A stretch of DNA of 64,000 nucleotides from Paratinospora sagittata (taxonomy: Eukaryota > Streptophyta > Magnoliopsida > Ranunculales > Menispermaceae). The stretch is from the NCBI GenBank assembly GCA_035771175.1, contig CM069594.1:44877534-44941533 (forward strand). Direction: 5' to 3'. The notes under the pieces were generated by a model that did not search any database, was not told the origin of the DNA, and was given only the letters and a program-made list of their open reading frames with translations. Both the position numbers and the translations under genes were made by a program. Positions 32,113-46,228 of this stretch are shown here, piece after piece. How positions within the stretch are numbered: position 1 is the stretch's first letter; each line of letters opens with the position of its first letter.

Positions 32113-35100
32113 GTTATGATATCAGAGCATGGTCTTGCGACCAACGCCATATTCGAGTCGGTCCCTTAGTATGCACGTTGGTCATGTTAGTGCGATTCGC
32201 GTACCGACCCTCTTTGATACACGTATCAACCACCTTGGTACGATTTTTATGCCTCGGTGCGTGTGTCGACCCTTTCCATACACACAATGGTCGCATTGGT
32301 ACGCTCGTCGGTCACATTAGTACGATACGCATATCGACTCCTTTTCGATATGCGTGTCCAACAAAGCAATGATCTTGCAACCCACATATGCGGATTTTTG
32401 CAAGAGAAAAAAAAGCAAATAAATAATGATAGTAATAATAATAAAATCATATAGATTATTATTACATGCCACATTAATTAGTATATTAATACACTAATTA
32501 ATATACTACTAATGTATAGTATTGTATCTATAATATAATACTTACATTCATATTAATTTCAGAAGGAATTGATAAATATTATTATATTTATATTAATTAG
32601 TCTATTAATTATAGTCTTTCGATATGCGCGTCGACCCCTTGGTACGCACATCGATCATTTACCATCTCGATATGCGCGTCGATCCCTCGGTACGTGCATA
32701 GGTCAATCACCAACGTGGTAGGGCGTCGAATTCCTTAATATACGCATAGTGCAATATCCTAGAAAAAAAGGGAAAGAATATATATATGTATATAAAAATA
32801 AATACCGAATAAAATAAGTTACATGAGAGAAGTACCTTGAGGAAGTCTCGCAAGAAAAGAGCATTTTTTCTAACACCCACCCTTCGCCACGTGGCACCTA
32901 GGAAAGTGATATTTTTTTGGCATGAAGGTTGTGCAATGATAGTAGATATAAGGAAAAATTTCATTTTTAAAGGTTTGTTTGGACCTTAATTGGATATTGC
33001 GATTAGATGATTGCAACGAACTATAGTTCTAGCTAAATTATTAAGATCAAATATCTTTCAATATAGTGAACTTATGGTGATCACAGTAACAAATAGACTA
33101 TTGAAAGAACAATGAGATATTATAAAAGATGAAGAACCGGTTCGTAAGATTAAGAATTCTTATCATTAATTGAAGAGTTAGTGATTATTTGAGAATTACA
33201 AGATCCAGTAATCTAGCTTGATAGATAAATGTACATATTGGAACTCAAGATTTGAGAATCTTATAATCGTGATCCTTGATTACTTTTGACTTTAAAGCTT
33301 TTTGAGACTTTTAAAAAATCGTGATATTGTATATGTAAATAATGACTTATGGAGATTTCTTTAATGCCACATGAACGTCAAGATAATTGCATAATATGTC
33401 TATTAGTCTTATCACATATGATCAGATCAGGATAGACTTGCAAAATTTGATAAGACTAGACTATTTTGATTTTTCATATGATGAACTAAGTATGATCAAT
33501 TAGGATGTATTTTACAAATTTTTAATATCATTGAGTTATCTTATCTTAACATTTCATGCGATGAGTGATCATGCCTATGGAAATTGTCCTTGATAAATAT
33601 TAGTATACCCGGTTTTATTAGTATGGTGATCGAAAGAATGCATTCCTTGATATTATTATTAATAAGATCATTTTTGGTATGTTTATGTTGGTTGTTGGAT
33701 AATCAAATGTGATCAAAGGATTATAATGTGAGAAAATGAGGGTTGTATACATTAATATGAGCTTAGTGTATTCTAAACCGATGATTGGGGATCAATTATA
33801 TAAAATCTTAGGTTATGAAATTAGCTTAGAATAAAGGAAGTAATGACGTTTAAGATAATGTCATATGATTGAATTAGTATGTGACTGTGAAGACTGGTTT
33901 GTCCAAATAATTAGAAGTTTTTATTAGACCCATAAAGTTGAGTTGATGATCAAAAAAAGTTTAGTCTCTACGAATGGACTGATACTGTCATTAGCTTAAT
34001 AGTCAAATTGTCAAGAAATCAGCTACTAATCGGTGCATAGCTGATAATTATTTCACAAAAATATTTGAGTCGAGATTAAAGCAAATAAGTAGCTAAGAAA
34101 AGTAAACCTTAAGGAAAAATATATCTTACATTTTGGAAGGGGAATAAATCTTAAGGACAATAGGTTTTAAGAAAAACAGCTGGGATACGTCTACTTAGAA
34201 TAATGAGCCTTGAAAGAAACATGACTCATTGAGAAATCAAATAAATAAGTAAGTACATCGTTTAAAGGCATGACTAGATCTCACCAAAGAATTGATATTG
34301 GTTCACGGGGTGAAATAAGATCCATACCTCAAAGTGTTGAACCGATAATTGTCACGAGTTTCAGCTGCTGGGGGGAACAAGATAAGATACAAAACCTTGA
34401 AGCTCAAGGGCCTTCAGAATTAGGCCATCGCTAAATAGTCAAGGTTCGAGAAACCAAGCCTGAGAAATATTAGCCACCGATTGAGGTGCCTTGTGACTTG
34501 AAAATTCAAATATATCAAAATTAAATGACTGCTTACACGGTCAACCCCTCATTTATATTTAAGATGGACGTTTAAGTTGAGTCCAGAAGAAGGATCATTT
34601 TGGAAAAAAAAAGTGATTAGATATCATCTATGGAAGTTTGTAGACAACACAACCACCAAGGAACGTAAGTCGTTCATGGCCTGTGGATTGACTTTTGGGT
34701 GAATGGGAGTCGCACGTGATGCATGAATGCACACCTTATTTAGTCAACCCTAGGTAGTGCACCTTTATTGTAAACTTCATTGTTTCAGCCAAAAGGAGAT
34801 GCACGGATGGGGTTGTACCTTATTAAAAAAGAAACTCATTGGATTATTATGAGACTTTTCCCTGGACATTTATCCAGGAAACCAGGATAATACTTGGCCA
34901 CAAAACCTTATGTGACGACAAGTTTCAAGCGTTTATAATTAAATATGAATGTTATTAACTATTATGCTATGCTATCAATTATTGATGATTTCCATCAAAC
35001 GGTTGATGAGATTTCATTTTAAACTTCGAGCCCTCCAAATTTTCCATCCTAAGAGAACACATGACCCATTGGGTAGGGTATGAATGTGTCTCATTGAAAA

Positions 35101-35934
35101 GGGGTTTCAGAATGGATGGTAATTGTGAAAACTTTTAGGATAGAATGTTTGATAGGAAATTCATTACCATTGATATTCCTTTTATCGACGTATTCGAGGT
35201 GGTATGGGACACAACGAATGTAGAGGATAATTGGAATATTCTGTAGACCTGTAGACCATGCGTGGTGAATCACTTAGAAACTACGTTATACTTACATTAC
35301 TGTATTTGAGGTGGTATGGGACACAACGAATGCAGAGGATACTAGTTATAATTTAGGTATCAAGATGGTTTGCAGAACTTGTTTGTTGCATATGTATGAA
35401 GCATCATGTAAGATAATAAGTGAACCAAGACTTAGGACTCCACTTTATATAAAAACTTTTAGAAAAGAAGGTTAGGTGTAAAGCCTTATCTGATTGTGGG
35501 TAAAGAAAATCATTATCAAATGATGACATCATGAATGCTAATGACAAATTACCACTATACCCGCAAACAAAAAAAAATGGCATGACGAACGCTCACGATA
35601 GAAATCCTAGTTAAGGATTAGATTCATTAACTATGATCTATTGAGCCAACAACCTCGAGATCGTTTAACTTCCAGCGTTAAACTAGATATGGTCAGTCTT
35701 GCCTCATCAAGGATGTTGATGATGACTAACTCGAAGGTGATGGTCCAAACCTGCTATTGCAACAAAGTTCCCCAACGACTCAGACGTTGCAATTAGAATA
35801 TTTTTTCACGAAAGGGATGAGCAAAAGCAATACCATAGAGAATGATAAATGTGCCAACTTGGACACAAAAAAGTTTGCCACAAACGACTACTTGACCGAA
35901 TTTCGAGGGCGAAATTCTTTTAAGGAGGGTAGAT
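32113..35934 (+). other. Non-coding internal region of element Z
   Basis: The primer site TGATATCAGAGC (32117-32128, one base off consensus) lies five bases after the LTR. It is followed by a leader with many dispersed TTCGATATGCGCGTCGACC and TTGGTACG-type motifs (about 32150-32360 and 32618-32705). The rest is A/T-rich with no ORF. Bases 35201-35242 and 35304-35341 are a direct duplication (GAGGTGGTATGGGACACAAC). The region ends TTTTAAGGAGGGTAGAT (35919-35934), the polypurine tract. Confidence 0.8.
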
Positions 35935-37099
35935 TGTCCCCCCACTTTTTCCACTGTAATAACTAAACCACCTGAAAAACTCTATATGTATAATCTCAAT
36001 AAATGAGGAAAGCACCCCCTCGGAGAAAATATAGACTCCCATAGTGGGACGGTCCCATGGAAAAGGCTATCCCCATGGGAGGCCAGTCCTAAAGGGGGCT
36101 CTCTTATAATTAGGGGTTGCCCTCCCTCTTCTTCATTCCACCTCGTCGCTCTCTCTCTCCCTTGCTCTCCCTCTTACTCTTATTTTTCTATGTCTCTCTC
36201 TCTTTTCTTGTGCTTTCGAAAGATAGGACTTTCGACGGAAGATTCATCAAGGCGACGCCACTCCACGTGTTAAGGTGAGGAATGAAGGCTAGGCTTGCGT
36301 CTCTTACTTGTCTAATGATGAATTACATAGCATCATGCATCAAATATGTTACCATGCTTTACGTCATTCATGAAAACTATTTTACAAAATGATATATTAT
36401 TGGGTGCTATACTAGTCGCGGCAGAGTGACACTGTCACTGATTATATTATTGGGTGCTATATTGGCCCCGACAGAGTGACACTATCACTGGTTATATTAT
36501 TGGGTGTTATGTCGTTACGTTAGCCCCTACAGAGTGACATTGTCACTAGTTAGCACTGGAACTCATGAGATCTGTTAGTTTCGATTATATTAGTGCCTTG
36601 GATCATAGGTTGCGAGTGAATGGTGTTTGGCCTGTGATACCGTGTGGCCACGTTTTCATTCATATAAATTCTTGATTGTATCATTGTGGTATAAATGTTT
36701 GATGACTGTTGTTCTGTACTTATTATTATGCATGTAAGCTTTGTTTATCCTGCTTGACGTCGCTGAGTTGTTGAGCTCATTCCGTTGATATTTTTGCACA
36801 AGATCTTAGACACGCATAAGTACAAATATGTTATCAGAACCTAAGAGCCACCAAAGCTATGTGCGAAGGAAACACGTAAGGTGTGGGATGTCAACATAGA
36901 TTTAGGTGTGTTATTTATGGGCTGTTGTAGTTTCTGTTACGTACTCTGTACTTATGTAATTGTAACATTTGTACTTTTTTCCTCCGGTTTTAAAGGAGGA
37001 TGAATAAAAGATATGTGTTGATGTTCGTTTCTATTTCACACCTCGATTCTAGTCCACTGCCTATCATATGAGATTGTTCTTGAGAATCGGGGTGTGACG
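35935..37099 (+). mobile_element. 3' LTR of element Z
   Basis: It starts TGTCCCCCCACTTTTTCCAC and ends GAATCGGGGTGTGACG, where the terminal CA has become CG. It is followed by the GAGTT duplication. It aligns along its length with the 5' LTR, with scattered changes and a shorter CT tract. Confidence 0.9.
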
Positions 37100-39964
37100 G
37101 AGTTAGTTATTAAATAACTCATGGAAGCATGTGATTGCAATGTCATATCACATCTCAACTAAACCAGCCCATCCATTCACGTTTTTGGAACAAAAAAGAA
37201 GAAAAGAAGAGAAAAGGAAGAAGAGGAAGAAGTTGGAGTTTTGGGTGATTGTGCTCCAAAACTTTATTTTAGGTATGATTTCTTCCAATTTCTTCCATGA
37301 AAATGCTTTCGATATTGGTTTCAAGCTTTCTAATGGTGTAAAATACACTATGGGTTTTGGATTTGGGGAAAATCCAAACAAGGGTTTTGGTTGTTTAAGC
37401 TTGAAATAGCTTGGGAAATGGTGGATTTGGGCATCCTTGGCCTAGAACCGTGCCCAAACCACGTTTTGGGAGCTTTCCACCATGATTTTGGTGAGGTTTG
37501 AAGTTGGGGTTTTGATGAAACCTTTGAATCTGAAACGCACGTTCTTGATTTGAAAATCTAGAGTAATGTGGAGCACTTTGGTAGCATTTTTCCCAGCTTT
37601 CATAAAGAAATTGATAAAGTTACTTTGTAATGGCCAACCTTAGATTATGAACCTAGGGTTTTCTAATGCTAATGCATGTGAGCTATGTTGATTAAATGGG
37701 TATATCTAGATGATTGGTAAAGTTAATTTGTGTTCTCCATAATGTTATTAAATGTCTAGTTCCTTTTAGCCCTATGTCTCATTGTAGAGACTTTATGCAA
37801 AATTGGGGCTTTTGGTCCAATTTAGTTGAATTTGTTAAATTGAAATGGAATTTAGTTAATTGGGCCTAAATTTAGTTGATTTGTACTAAACTGAGCATGA
37901 ATTGAGTATGACATGAATTATGTTGGCCTAAGCCTAGACTTTGTATAATCATGTAATTAGGTATGGATGATGCCTATGTTATGGGAATTGACAATAGTGG
38001 TTGAAATAGAGTTATGGGATCTGTATGAATCTCATTTGGGCATGTTGGGAAATTGATCATGGGTAGCATGTCTTAAATGTGGTTCGTCATGAATTAATGT
38101 GTATATATGTAATTGGCATGTATTTCAAGACCTTAACATATTGGAATTGGTGACCCTGTGTGGTTAGAGATTCTCGTATGGCTTGGTTGTGAGTAAATGT
38201 TCTTTATGTTTATCTTTTATGTCATCATATTATATGTTTATGTTGGAAATCATGGAAATGATTTATTATGAATTTGCATGTGTGTACAACCTTATGGGTT
38301 GGTATGCCTAGACCGTCTAGAAGGCTTGGGCTTAGTAATACTGCGTAGGTTGGGACTGCTCTTCTTAAAGAGAACCCCCTATAAACGGTAGAGCCAAGCT
38401 AAACACTCTAGAGGTATGGCAGGACCTTCCATAGGAGGGATTTTAGATGGACATATGATGATATGCCCCAAAGGCCACAAGTGTCATAACACTTCGCCAG
38501 GGCGGATCACTAAAATCTTAACGATGTGGATGTGAAAGCTATGCCCCGAAATGGGAGGACGGACTTGTAGGTCAACATAGCAGAGAATTGGAATGGAATG
38601 TGGACATGTGCCTGGATTTTAGACTTGCATGATAATATATGGATGTCTGTTATACTATGTATTATGCGTTTATGCACTCATGAGCATTATTCATGCATAC
38701 ATGGTATTTACATTGATGTATAATTGATAGCATATTTGAACATTATTCGTTGGGCATAGTTGGCTTACTATATTTTTTCTCTTCCAGGTCTTGTTGGCAA
38801 AGGAAAAAAGATAAATTATCAGTTGAGGACCTAGCCACTAGAGTATAGGTTTTGATGTGAGCGTGGAAGCTTTTGTTCATGTTGTGGATGACTGTATTTA
38901 CATGTGTATAGTTTTGTTTATTTTGGAACATATGTAACCTTATAACACAGGATTAACTAGATGGTGAGGATGACTGTATATGACACTATGATGATGGGCA
39001 TGTTGACCTAAGTGGTTTTTTCACTTAGAATTTTCTTAAGTGTTTTGATGCTAACAAACAATATAACCATGATGCTAATGGTGTAATTGAGTATGTTTCA
39101 ACACCAAAGATCAAAGGTAAAAGGCCAATACAAGATTCAAGTGATCTCAAGTCAACTCAAGTTGATCAAGTTAAAGGTAAAAGATTGGACGTGTTGACTT
39201 GAAGACAAAAGGATGAGAGCTTACAAGTGTACTCAGAACTTGATTGTAATATTTCTTGTCTCTATATTGCTCATTTATTTTCAATTCATTCCATGCATGC
39301 ATTCATAATTTTATTTAGTCAAAATGTTTTCCAAATCATCATTGTCTTGTTTAGTCAATCGATTTGACTAAAAGTCAAACTTTTTACATGTTTGATCAAA
39401 ATGATTTTGATTTATGTTTTGAACACAAAATTGTTTCATTTAAAATGTTTTAAAGTATTTTTCCAAATTATACCTGGTTTTTGTAAAGTCAAACCAATTT
39501 TCATCTTAGTCAAAATTTTGATTGTCATCAAAATGAGTTTAATACTAGATCATTATTCAATTTGATCAAATTTAGTGCTTTCAAGTGTTTTTAGACTTAT
39601 ACAATCGATAAAACATGTTTTGGACTTAGAAATATTTGAAAAATTCAAATTTCAGTTTCTGTGTAAGCAGAAATGCGTTTCTTCCTTATGAAACACGTTT
39701 CCTTGTTGTCCAGAGAGAAATTTCTCAACTGGATATACAGAACACGCTTCTTGTATTTCCAGAGTGATAAACTTTTTCTCAGAGACAAGGAAACACGCTT
39801 CTCTTATTTTCCAGAAGCGAGTGCCCTCTGGAATTTGCACATAGACACACTTCTTCCCTGAGAAACGTGTTTCTCTCTTTTAGGGCATTTTCAAAAATTT
39901 TCACAGAAACACTTTTCACTTTTTTTGAGTATTTTTGAAATTCACACAGAAATGCGTTTTCGCA

Positions 39965-40718
39965 TGTCACACACCACCCTATTGACCCAGTGCGAGGTGC
40001 AACAGTTAGGGCGTCAAGTGTTCATCCCACTCGATCAGAGTCGCACATACAGAAGCATAGTGGCCCACATCATCAATATTGCAATACAAATTATTAAGGA
40101 AAATATGGTTATATTTCACATATAAAGTTTGTTAATTATTACATTCCTTATAGCAAAAAGACAACAAAAAGTAACAAGGGCGAACCCCTACAAAAGTACC
40201 AAAATAACAAAGAGGAGTAGTCAAAGATAGGTGTCTATAAGCCTAGAACCATCGCTACCGTTAGACCAATCTGCTGGGGCCAGCGTAACGACATAACACC
40301 CAATAATATATCATTTTTAATAAATAGTCTCATGAATGAAGTAAAGCACAGTAACAAATATGATGCATGATGCTATGTAATTCATTATTAAATAAGTAAG
40401 AAATGCAAACATAGCCTTCATTCCCCACCTTAACACACTTTCAATGGCGTAACACTTTCTTCTAACTTCTTGAAGTGTGTAAAGACGCAAGAGAGTTCAA
40501 AAAGGGCGAAGGATACAGAGGAGAGCGAGGGGAGTCGACGAAGTGAATTGAAGGGGGCTGGCCCCCCATGGGGACGGTCTTTTCCTTGGGACCGTCCCAC
40601 TGTGGGGCTTTATATCTTTTCTTCGAGGGGGGCCTTTTACCACTTATTGCAATGACACGTGGAGGGTTTTCAAGTGGTTGAATTAGTTTTTACAGTAGAA
40701 AAAGTGGGGGGCGTTACA
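39965..40718 (-). mobile_element. Solo LTR related to element Z, inverted
   Basis: The plus strand begins TGTCACACACCACCCTATTG and ends AAAAGTGGGGGGCGTTACA. The reverse complement carries the Z LTR landmarks CACTTTTTCTACTGTAAAAA, GACGGTCCCAAGGAAAAG and the GGTGTTATGTCGTTACGCTG block. Flanking 5-mers (TCGCA left, CTACA right) differ only by transitions, so the duplication is at best degraded. Confidence 0.75.
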
Positions 40719-41540
40719 CTACATGTTTTTCCCATAACTGGTTTTCAGTGCATTTTCTTTTCTCTACAAAAACGCGTTTCCTACTTTTTTCGAGACATTT
40801 TTCTATAAATACATGCCTTGGCTCATCGTGACCAACGTTTGCAAAATCTTTGAAACTTGTGCTTTTATTTTGTTTTCCTCACTTTTTCAAGTTTCTTCAA
40901 AAATGATTTTGAAAGAAAAAGGTTTTACAAACTATTTTTCTTACTTTGTGAAATCTCTTGAGCTTTTAATCTCTTTTTCTTGAGAGAAATCATACCTAGA
41001 GATTTCCTGGATTTTGAGAAACATATACTTGATTTGAAGTCTTTTTGCCACTCTCTTTTTTGGGTTTTTCCTCTTCAATTCCCAACATCAAATCTTCTTT
41101 TGAGAGAAACTTCTTGATTTCCTAGGGAAAATGAGTGTTTGATTTAAATCAAAAATTCCCTAGAGTTTTAGTGTTTTTGTGAGAAAATGAGAGAATGAGC
41201 CTTAATTTATATCCTTCATCTCTTCTCATTTCAAAAACACCTAGAGAGAGCATTTGAATGAGAAAATCATCTTGGTGATTTTGGAGCTTCATTTTTGCAT
41301 TGATCATGCACATTTTTCAATATCTTTCAAATGGGCAATATGGATACATGAAATGTATATGGTTGTAAGTTTTTTCAATCCATGAGCTTTAATTTCATAT
41401 CTTGTATTGATTGAAATTTTTTTATCCTTGGCTTCATTGTAATATTTGTAATTAGAGTTTTAGTTTGTTTCAAGATTGAAACAACCAAGTCAAGTGAACT
41501 TGATTCACTTAAGATTCCAAGGTTGAAATCAAAGTTAGGT

Positions 41541-41690
41541 TCATCCTTATCCAGCAAAAGGATATTGTAGGTTCATCCTTGTTCCGCAAAAGGATATTTT
41601 AGGTTCTTCCTTATCCCGCAAAAGGAAGTAGACAGTTCATCCTTAGCCTGTAAAAGGATAGGTTTGTCTTGAACCTGTAAAAAGGCAATT
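41541..41690 (+). repeat. Tandem GGTTCATCCTT...CAAAAGGATA repeat
   Basis: Four to five imperfect copies of about 33 bases with the core CCTTATCCCGCAAAAGGATA. The two ends of the unit are complementary (ATCCTT/AAGGAT). The same motif in reverse occurs at about 57345-57580, in the solo LTR at 57077-59877, and once near 9355-9390. Confidence 0.8.
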
Positions 41691-41749
41691 GTAACGATTT
41701 GATTCACACCCAGTATGTGAATCTGAGATAGTGGAATCCTAGAGAGGTT

Positions 41750-43238
41750 TGTTACATGCAAACCCGCAAGCGTACGATGTCAAGTTATAATATAGTCTGA
41801 TAATATATCGGGTATCATCCTTAGGGATGATTACTACACTAGCTATCATGTTTTAACCCTAATTTTATCTAGACAATCGAAATTGAGTGATTAAAAACAA
41901 TAACTAAAACAACTAAATATTAGCTAACACTGCAATGGAAATCAGATAGGAAAATCAATGGTAGAATGGACTAGAGGTTCGATGTCACCTCACTATCGTG
42001 TCTTTATATCTATTTTTATCATTAAATCAGTTCTTCGTTTATAAGTCAGAAATCCTAACGTTTCTAATTCCCTCTTTTGAAGCAAAACTAGAGCATGTTA
42101 ATGTCGCCTTGGCTTAACTCTTTCGATGTAAACCTAAGACGACAACAGCTCATTAAGTTCTATGATTTCCACCTAACGACTTCAAAGGTTCTCGATCTCC
42201 TTGTGAGTCTCACGATTGCCTAGGTTATATTTTCCAAATTCCAACCCAAGGTACCCTCTTGTGAAGCATTTACCTCAAGTCTATGTTCATCTAATCCTGG
42301 ATCAAGGGATCAAAAGCATTACACTCACAGAAATATAAATAAACTATAAAAACTTTATTAACAATAATCAAACCATAAAACTAGACATAGTATCAAGCTT
42401 GGATCAATCTACACCTATAGTATCAAACTTTATTAACTAAAGACATGCAAACAATAAATAATGGTTCAAACATGAATCGGAGTAATCTTCGATGCAAATC
42501 TTCTCTTCCACCTCGTTCCAGCCGTAAAACTTTGTTATCCACTCTCTTCCCATCTATTCCCCTCTAAAAACCCAAAAAAGTGATATATTATATGTCCCAC
42601 TTGTCGTCCAAAATCCTAATAGAAAGTTGCCTCTCAAAATTCCAATAAGTTGCCAAAACCACAGCTTAAAAAGCTCCAGGGCCGCGGCGCTGCGTTAATC
42701 TTTTTTCTAGTGCACGACACTCAGTGTAGTAGATTACAGCGCCGCGACGCTTGAATGTAGCGTCATGGTGCTTCGAGCGTTTCATTGTTTCGCGTTTTCA
42801 TTACTTTTCAGCGCCGCGACTCTCCATTCAAGCGCCGCGGCACCCAGAACCTTCAATCCTGCGTGCAATTATGGGACTTACCCATTTTTTTGCTCCTTTT
42901 TACCTTCCTTCTTGTAGAATTAGCCAATTTTCCTCCACTTCTTGACTTGGGTTCTTCATGAATCATCATCTAGGATTATCATATGTTGTGTCCATCATTC
43001 CTGCTCATTTCCATACATCTAAATACCTACAAAACAATGCAAAACAAATAATTAACACACTCAAAACATAAATTGATCTAACATATAAACTAACAAACCA
43101 AAATAATGCATAAAAACCAATTTATTCCTAAACTATCAAATGCATCAAAACTAACATAAACACACTAAACTAATGTATAAAATATCCTAAAACACACCTA
43201 AAACATGCTCTAAAACCTATCTAAATATGCAACTATCA
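41750..43238 (-). mobile_element. Athila-type solo LTR in W
   Basis: 1489 bp. The plus strand begins TGTTACATGCAAACCCGCAA and ends ATATGCAACTATCA, with a perfect target duplication AGGTT (41745-41749 and 43239-43243). The same family is at 1-598 and 52068-53453. It contains the GCGCCGCGGCGC-like motif block at 42675-42845. The ORF at 42751-42945 is an LTR reading. Confidence 0.92.
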
Positions 43239-43597
43239 AGGTTTTCTCTAGGCGTGGATGTAGGAAATTAGATTTCTGAACCACATAAAAATCTTGTGTC
43301 TTTGCATTTAATCTCTGCACTTTACCATTGTACATGATCTATTTGATTAAATGCCTTAACAAATTTAAGGATCACACAAGATTAATATAAGATAATTTAA
43401 AATTGACTAAATTGGTCAAGACACCCAATTCACCCCCCTCTTGGGTGACTATCAGGCCATGTGGCCTTAGACTTGTGATGATGGACTACGGTTGTTGACC
43501 CTAATTATGGATGGATTAGGTACATATGATGTAGATATTTTTTTCACGCTTTGGAGACTATTTATATTGTGACTGTGGAATGGTGGATATTAGAAAC

Positions 43598-43934
43598 TGT
43601 CATGACGCCCCAGATGTAGGCTGACGTCATGACCGACACAGTGTACTATACACTGTACATATCTATATACAGTATACAATACATTGTTAGCCTCAACGAA
43701 CATTCACAATAATTCCCAAAAGCATGCTCCTATATATTAGACATTTCACATTTTTCCTTGATATACCACAAATCAAATCATATATATATATACTCATCCA
43801 CAATATCCATTCATGTCATTCATTCCACAACAAATAATCCTCTCAATATCACAAGTATTTCATAACCCAAAATATCAAACCAAAATCCATGTTCCCTTAC
43901 AACCCAACTATGTGATAATATATATATGTAGAAT

Positions 43935-44003
<69 letters not shown>

Positions 44004-46213
44004 AAATAAAGAAAATATAATCTATTTCCTTAGCATATACGTACATCAACAAAGTAGGAATCTAAATCACGTATCTACTCTTGTGCTTTTCGTTTCCCCT
44101 TTGATTCTGTACCTGAAATATTGAAAGAAATGGAGTGAGCAAACAACAAGCTTAGTGAATATATCTCTTGATATGACAATTATATGCATTTAGAGAAACA
44201 TGACATTTAAAATCATTCAAAACATTCATTAAACACACGTGCATTGGTCAACAAAGATAACATACATGCCAACAATATAAATTTTATGCTTGTTCAATAA
44301 AATAATGCAAAATTTTTGTCAAAATCTACAATCTCCCTCCTTCTAGGTAATAGAACGGGTCTAACCCTTGTATGGCCGTTATAAGGTAGCCACAACCTCC
44401 CATTACCTAATTCATAGTCATTTCAAGGATCTAAAATCTTTGTTAAGACAGGCCTACTGACAATGAGATTACGCATAACACTCATTCGGGTCTAATTCCT
44501 AACGAAATGACATCATATGCGATATGCCTTCGCATGTTTCGCATACTCCAATTCCAAAACCATTTATGAATGATCAATAAAATGCAATGCATTTATATAT
44601 ATAGTATGCTTACATTTAAACATTTCATATAAAGAAAATGTCATACAAGAGCCAAAATCAAGAAAATATACTCACAGTGGTTACACAACATGTCTAAGTC
44701 AATGTGCCCACTAATATCCAACAAAAATGATCATCACCAATTACAATTGCATCATTTAATTTCCAGCACCAATGTTCTCTCAAGGTAAGTGACCAATATA
44801 TCAAATTCCCAATTTTAAACACTGCACATATGAAATTCAAGCCATATTTAATCACTTAAAATCAACTAAACACCATTCAAACTCACTTAAACACCATTAC
44901 AATAGCTCCACATTCCCAGAGCTTGCACCATGAAAATGCATCATTTATTCATATCTATTTCACGCATAAATACTTAGTTTTCATTTACATATTTAATCTT
45001 CCAACTGAATTTAGGACTCATAAGTAGTTGAAAGTGCTGCTATGTCGTTTCTACGATCAATCTAGATGCTTCCATAAGAAGAAACAATGAAAATAGATTT
45101 TCAAATCATATTTCCACTAGTTATTAATTTTAGTTTTCTACTAGAAACATATATCAATTTTATTAAAAATATAAAACATTCCTCAAATTTTTCTGTCCAC
45201 ATCGACGCATGTAAAATCAGTCTTACTACCATTCTACTACCTTCAACAGGTATTTTACTAAGGTTTTACATGTTCGCGGAGGTCACGAAAGTAAATTTTA
45301 CTCACCAAAACCATATATTTAGTTACTAAAAATATCAAATCATATCCAAAAATCATAATCTTAACATCAAAATGTCTGGAATTCAGTTCTCCATAATTCT
45401 ATGGTTTCAAATCGAGATTTCACTGGAGTTTGATATGGTTCGAAAGGTTTCTAATGTCAAATTTGGCTTCCGGCAGTTGTACTGACACCAATATTACATT
45501 TGAACACAAACAAACAACATATCTAGTCTGTACAAATCTATAGGAGTTATAATATATCATTTTTATGCATTTCCACTCAAAGTGGGTCTAAACCCTTTTT
45601 TTGAAAATAGGGTAAAACACCTCCTATAGCAAAAATTATTCCGCTAGAATCGTCATACACTAGTTAAAGATCAATTTCACGACGAAAAATAGCGAAAATA
45701 GCTTACCGGCATGTCGCATTTGGCCGCGAAACCGTCGTGAAACCCTCACCATCTTTCTTCTGTACGTTTCTTCTTCTTTTCTCATTCTCTTCTTATATAT
45801 ATTTTTTTCTTTCATTCAAAATGTTGGAGAGAGAGAAGAGCTTAAAGTGAGATAATTATAACTATTTTGATCCCATGCTCCCCATTCAACGTAATAAAAC
45901 AACTCCCCCATCAAATTTCATTAATTCATTTAACAACTCCTCATCTTATAATTTATATCATTTATTTAACAACTCCCCTACTTTATTTAATTATTTACCA
46001 ATTAATACCACCATCTTATTTAAGTTAATTTAATCATTCTCTTATCTAACTCCAATTCATATATTTAATTTATACCCTTCACTTTATGTATTTAGCACTT
46101 ATTCTCATACATACATACATACATTTGACTCCTACGTATGCGTATGTGTATTATATACCTCGATATAGGCTTAATTCAATGTATGTATTTAATTAAAACT
46201 ATGTGGTGTTACA
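43598..46213 (-). mobile_element. 3' LTR of element R
   Basis: 2616 bp. The plus strand begins TGTCATGACGCCCCAGATGT and ends ACTATGTGGTGTTACA. It includes a (TA)n microsatellite at 43938-43996. Its right portion (about 45930-46213) and the stretch near 44068-44100 match the right-hand LTR at 50330-50639. No coding sequence; the ORF at 45087-45329 is chance. Confidence 0.85.
43938..43996. repeat. TA microsatellite
   Basis: About 29 TA units within the 3' LTR of element R. Confidence 0.95.
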
Positions 46214-46228
46214 ATCTCCCCAACTTAA
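46214..46228 (-). other. Polypurine tract of element R
   Basis: The minus strand reads TTAAGTTGGGGAGAT, next to the 3' LTR start TGTAACACCACATAG. Just upstream on the minus strand AATTTTGAGGACAAAATTCT encodes the FEDKI-like pol end typical of Tekay/Del chromoviruses. Confidence 0.85.

Larger units (their letters stand above)
30927..37099 (+). mobile_element. LARD-like gypsy derivative Z, no coding capacity
   Basis: 6.17 kb with direct LTRs (30927-32112 and 35935-37099), an initiator-Met primer site, a polypurine tract and a perfect target duplication GAGTT (30922-30926 and 37100-37104). The 3.8 kb internal region has no ORF above about 70 codons and no gag or pol motif, so it fits the large retrotransposon derivative (LARD) class. 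The LTR, primer site and GGAGGGTAGA tract are of Del/Tekay chromovirus type. Such an element would depend on a related autonomous chromovirus. Confidence 0.92.
39001..43454 (+). mobile_element. SIRE-like solo LTR W (split by two insertions)
   Basis: It starts TGTTGACCTAAGTGGTTTTT and ends CTCTTGGGTGACTATCA. Flanks GGGCA (38996-39000) and GGCCA (43455-43459) agree in four of five bases. The uninterrupted host sequence can be seen in the sister Y copy near 53845 (GATGATGGCCCTGTGGCC). Its own sequence is 39001-39964, 40719-41749 and 43239-43454, about 2.2 kb. U3 holds several GAAATGCGTTTC/GAAACACGCTTC motifs (39660-39965), and R-U5 holds a tandem CAAAAGGATA repeat. Confidence 0.8.

Noticed and set aside
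32450..32610. A/T-rich stretch with TTAATTAGTATATTAAT repeats as an origin or matrix attachment region
   Set aside because: Simple A/T-rich internal DNA of element Z. No specific motif supports either role.
37131..37409. ORF of 92 codons with a possible splice site (AGGTATG)
   Set aside because: Part of the inner Y LTR. The same place in the other Y copies is not open, though the AGGTA stretch is shared and may reflect LTR transcript splicing.
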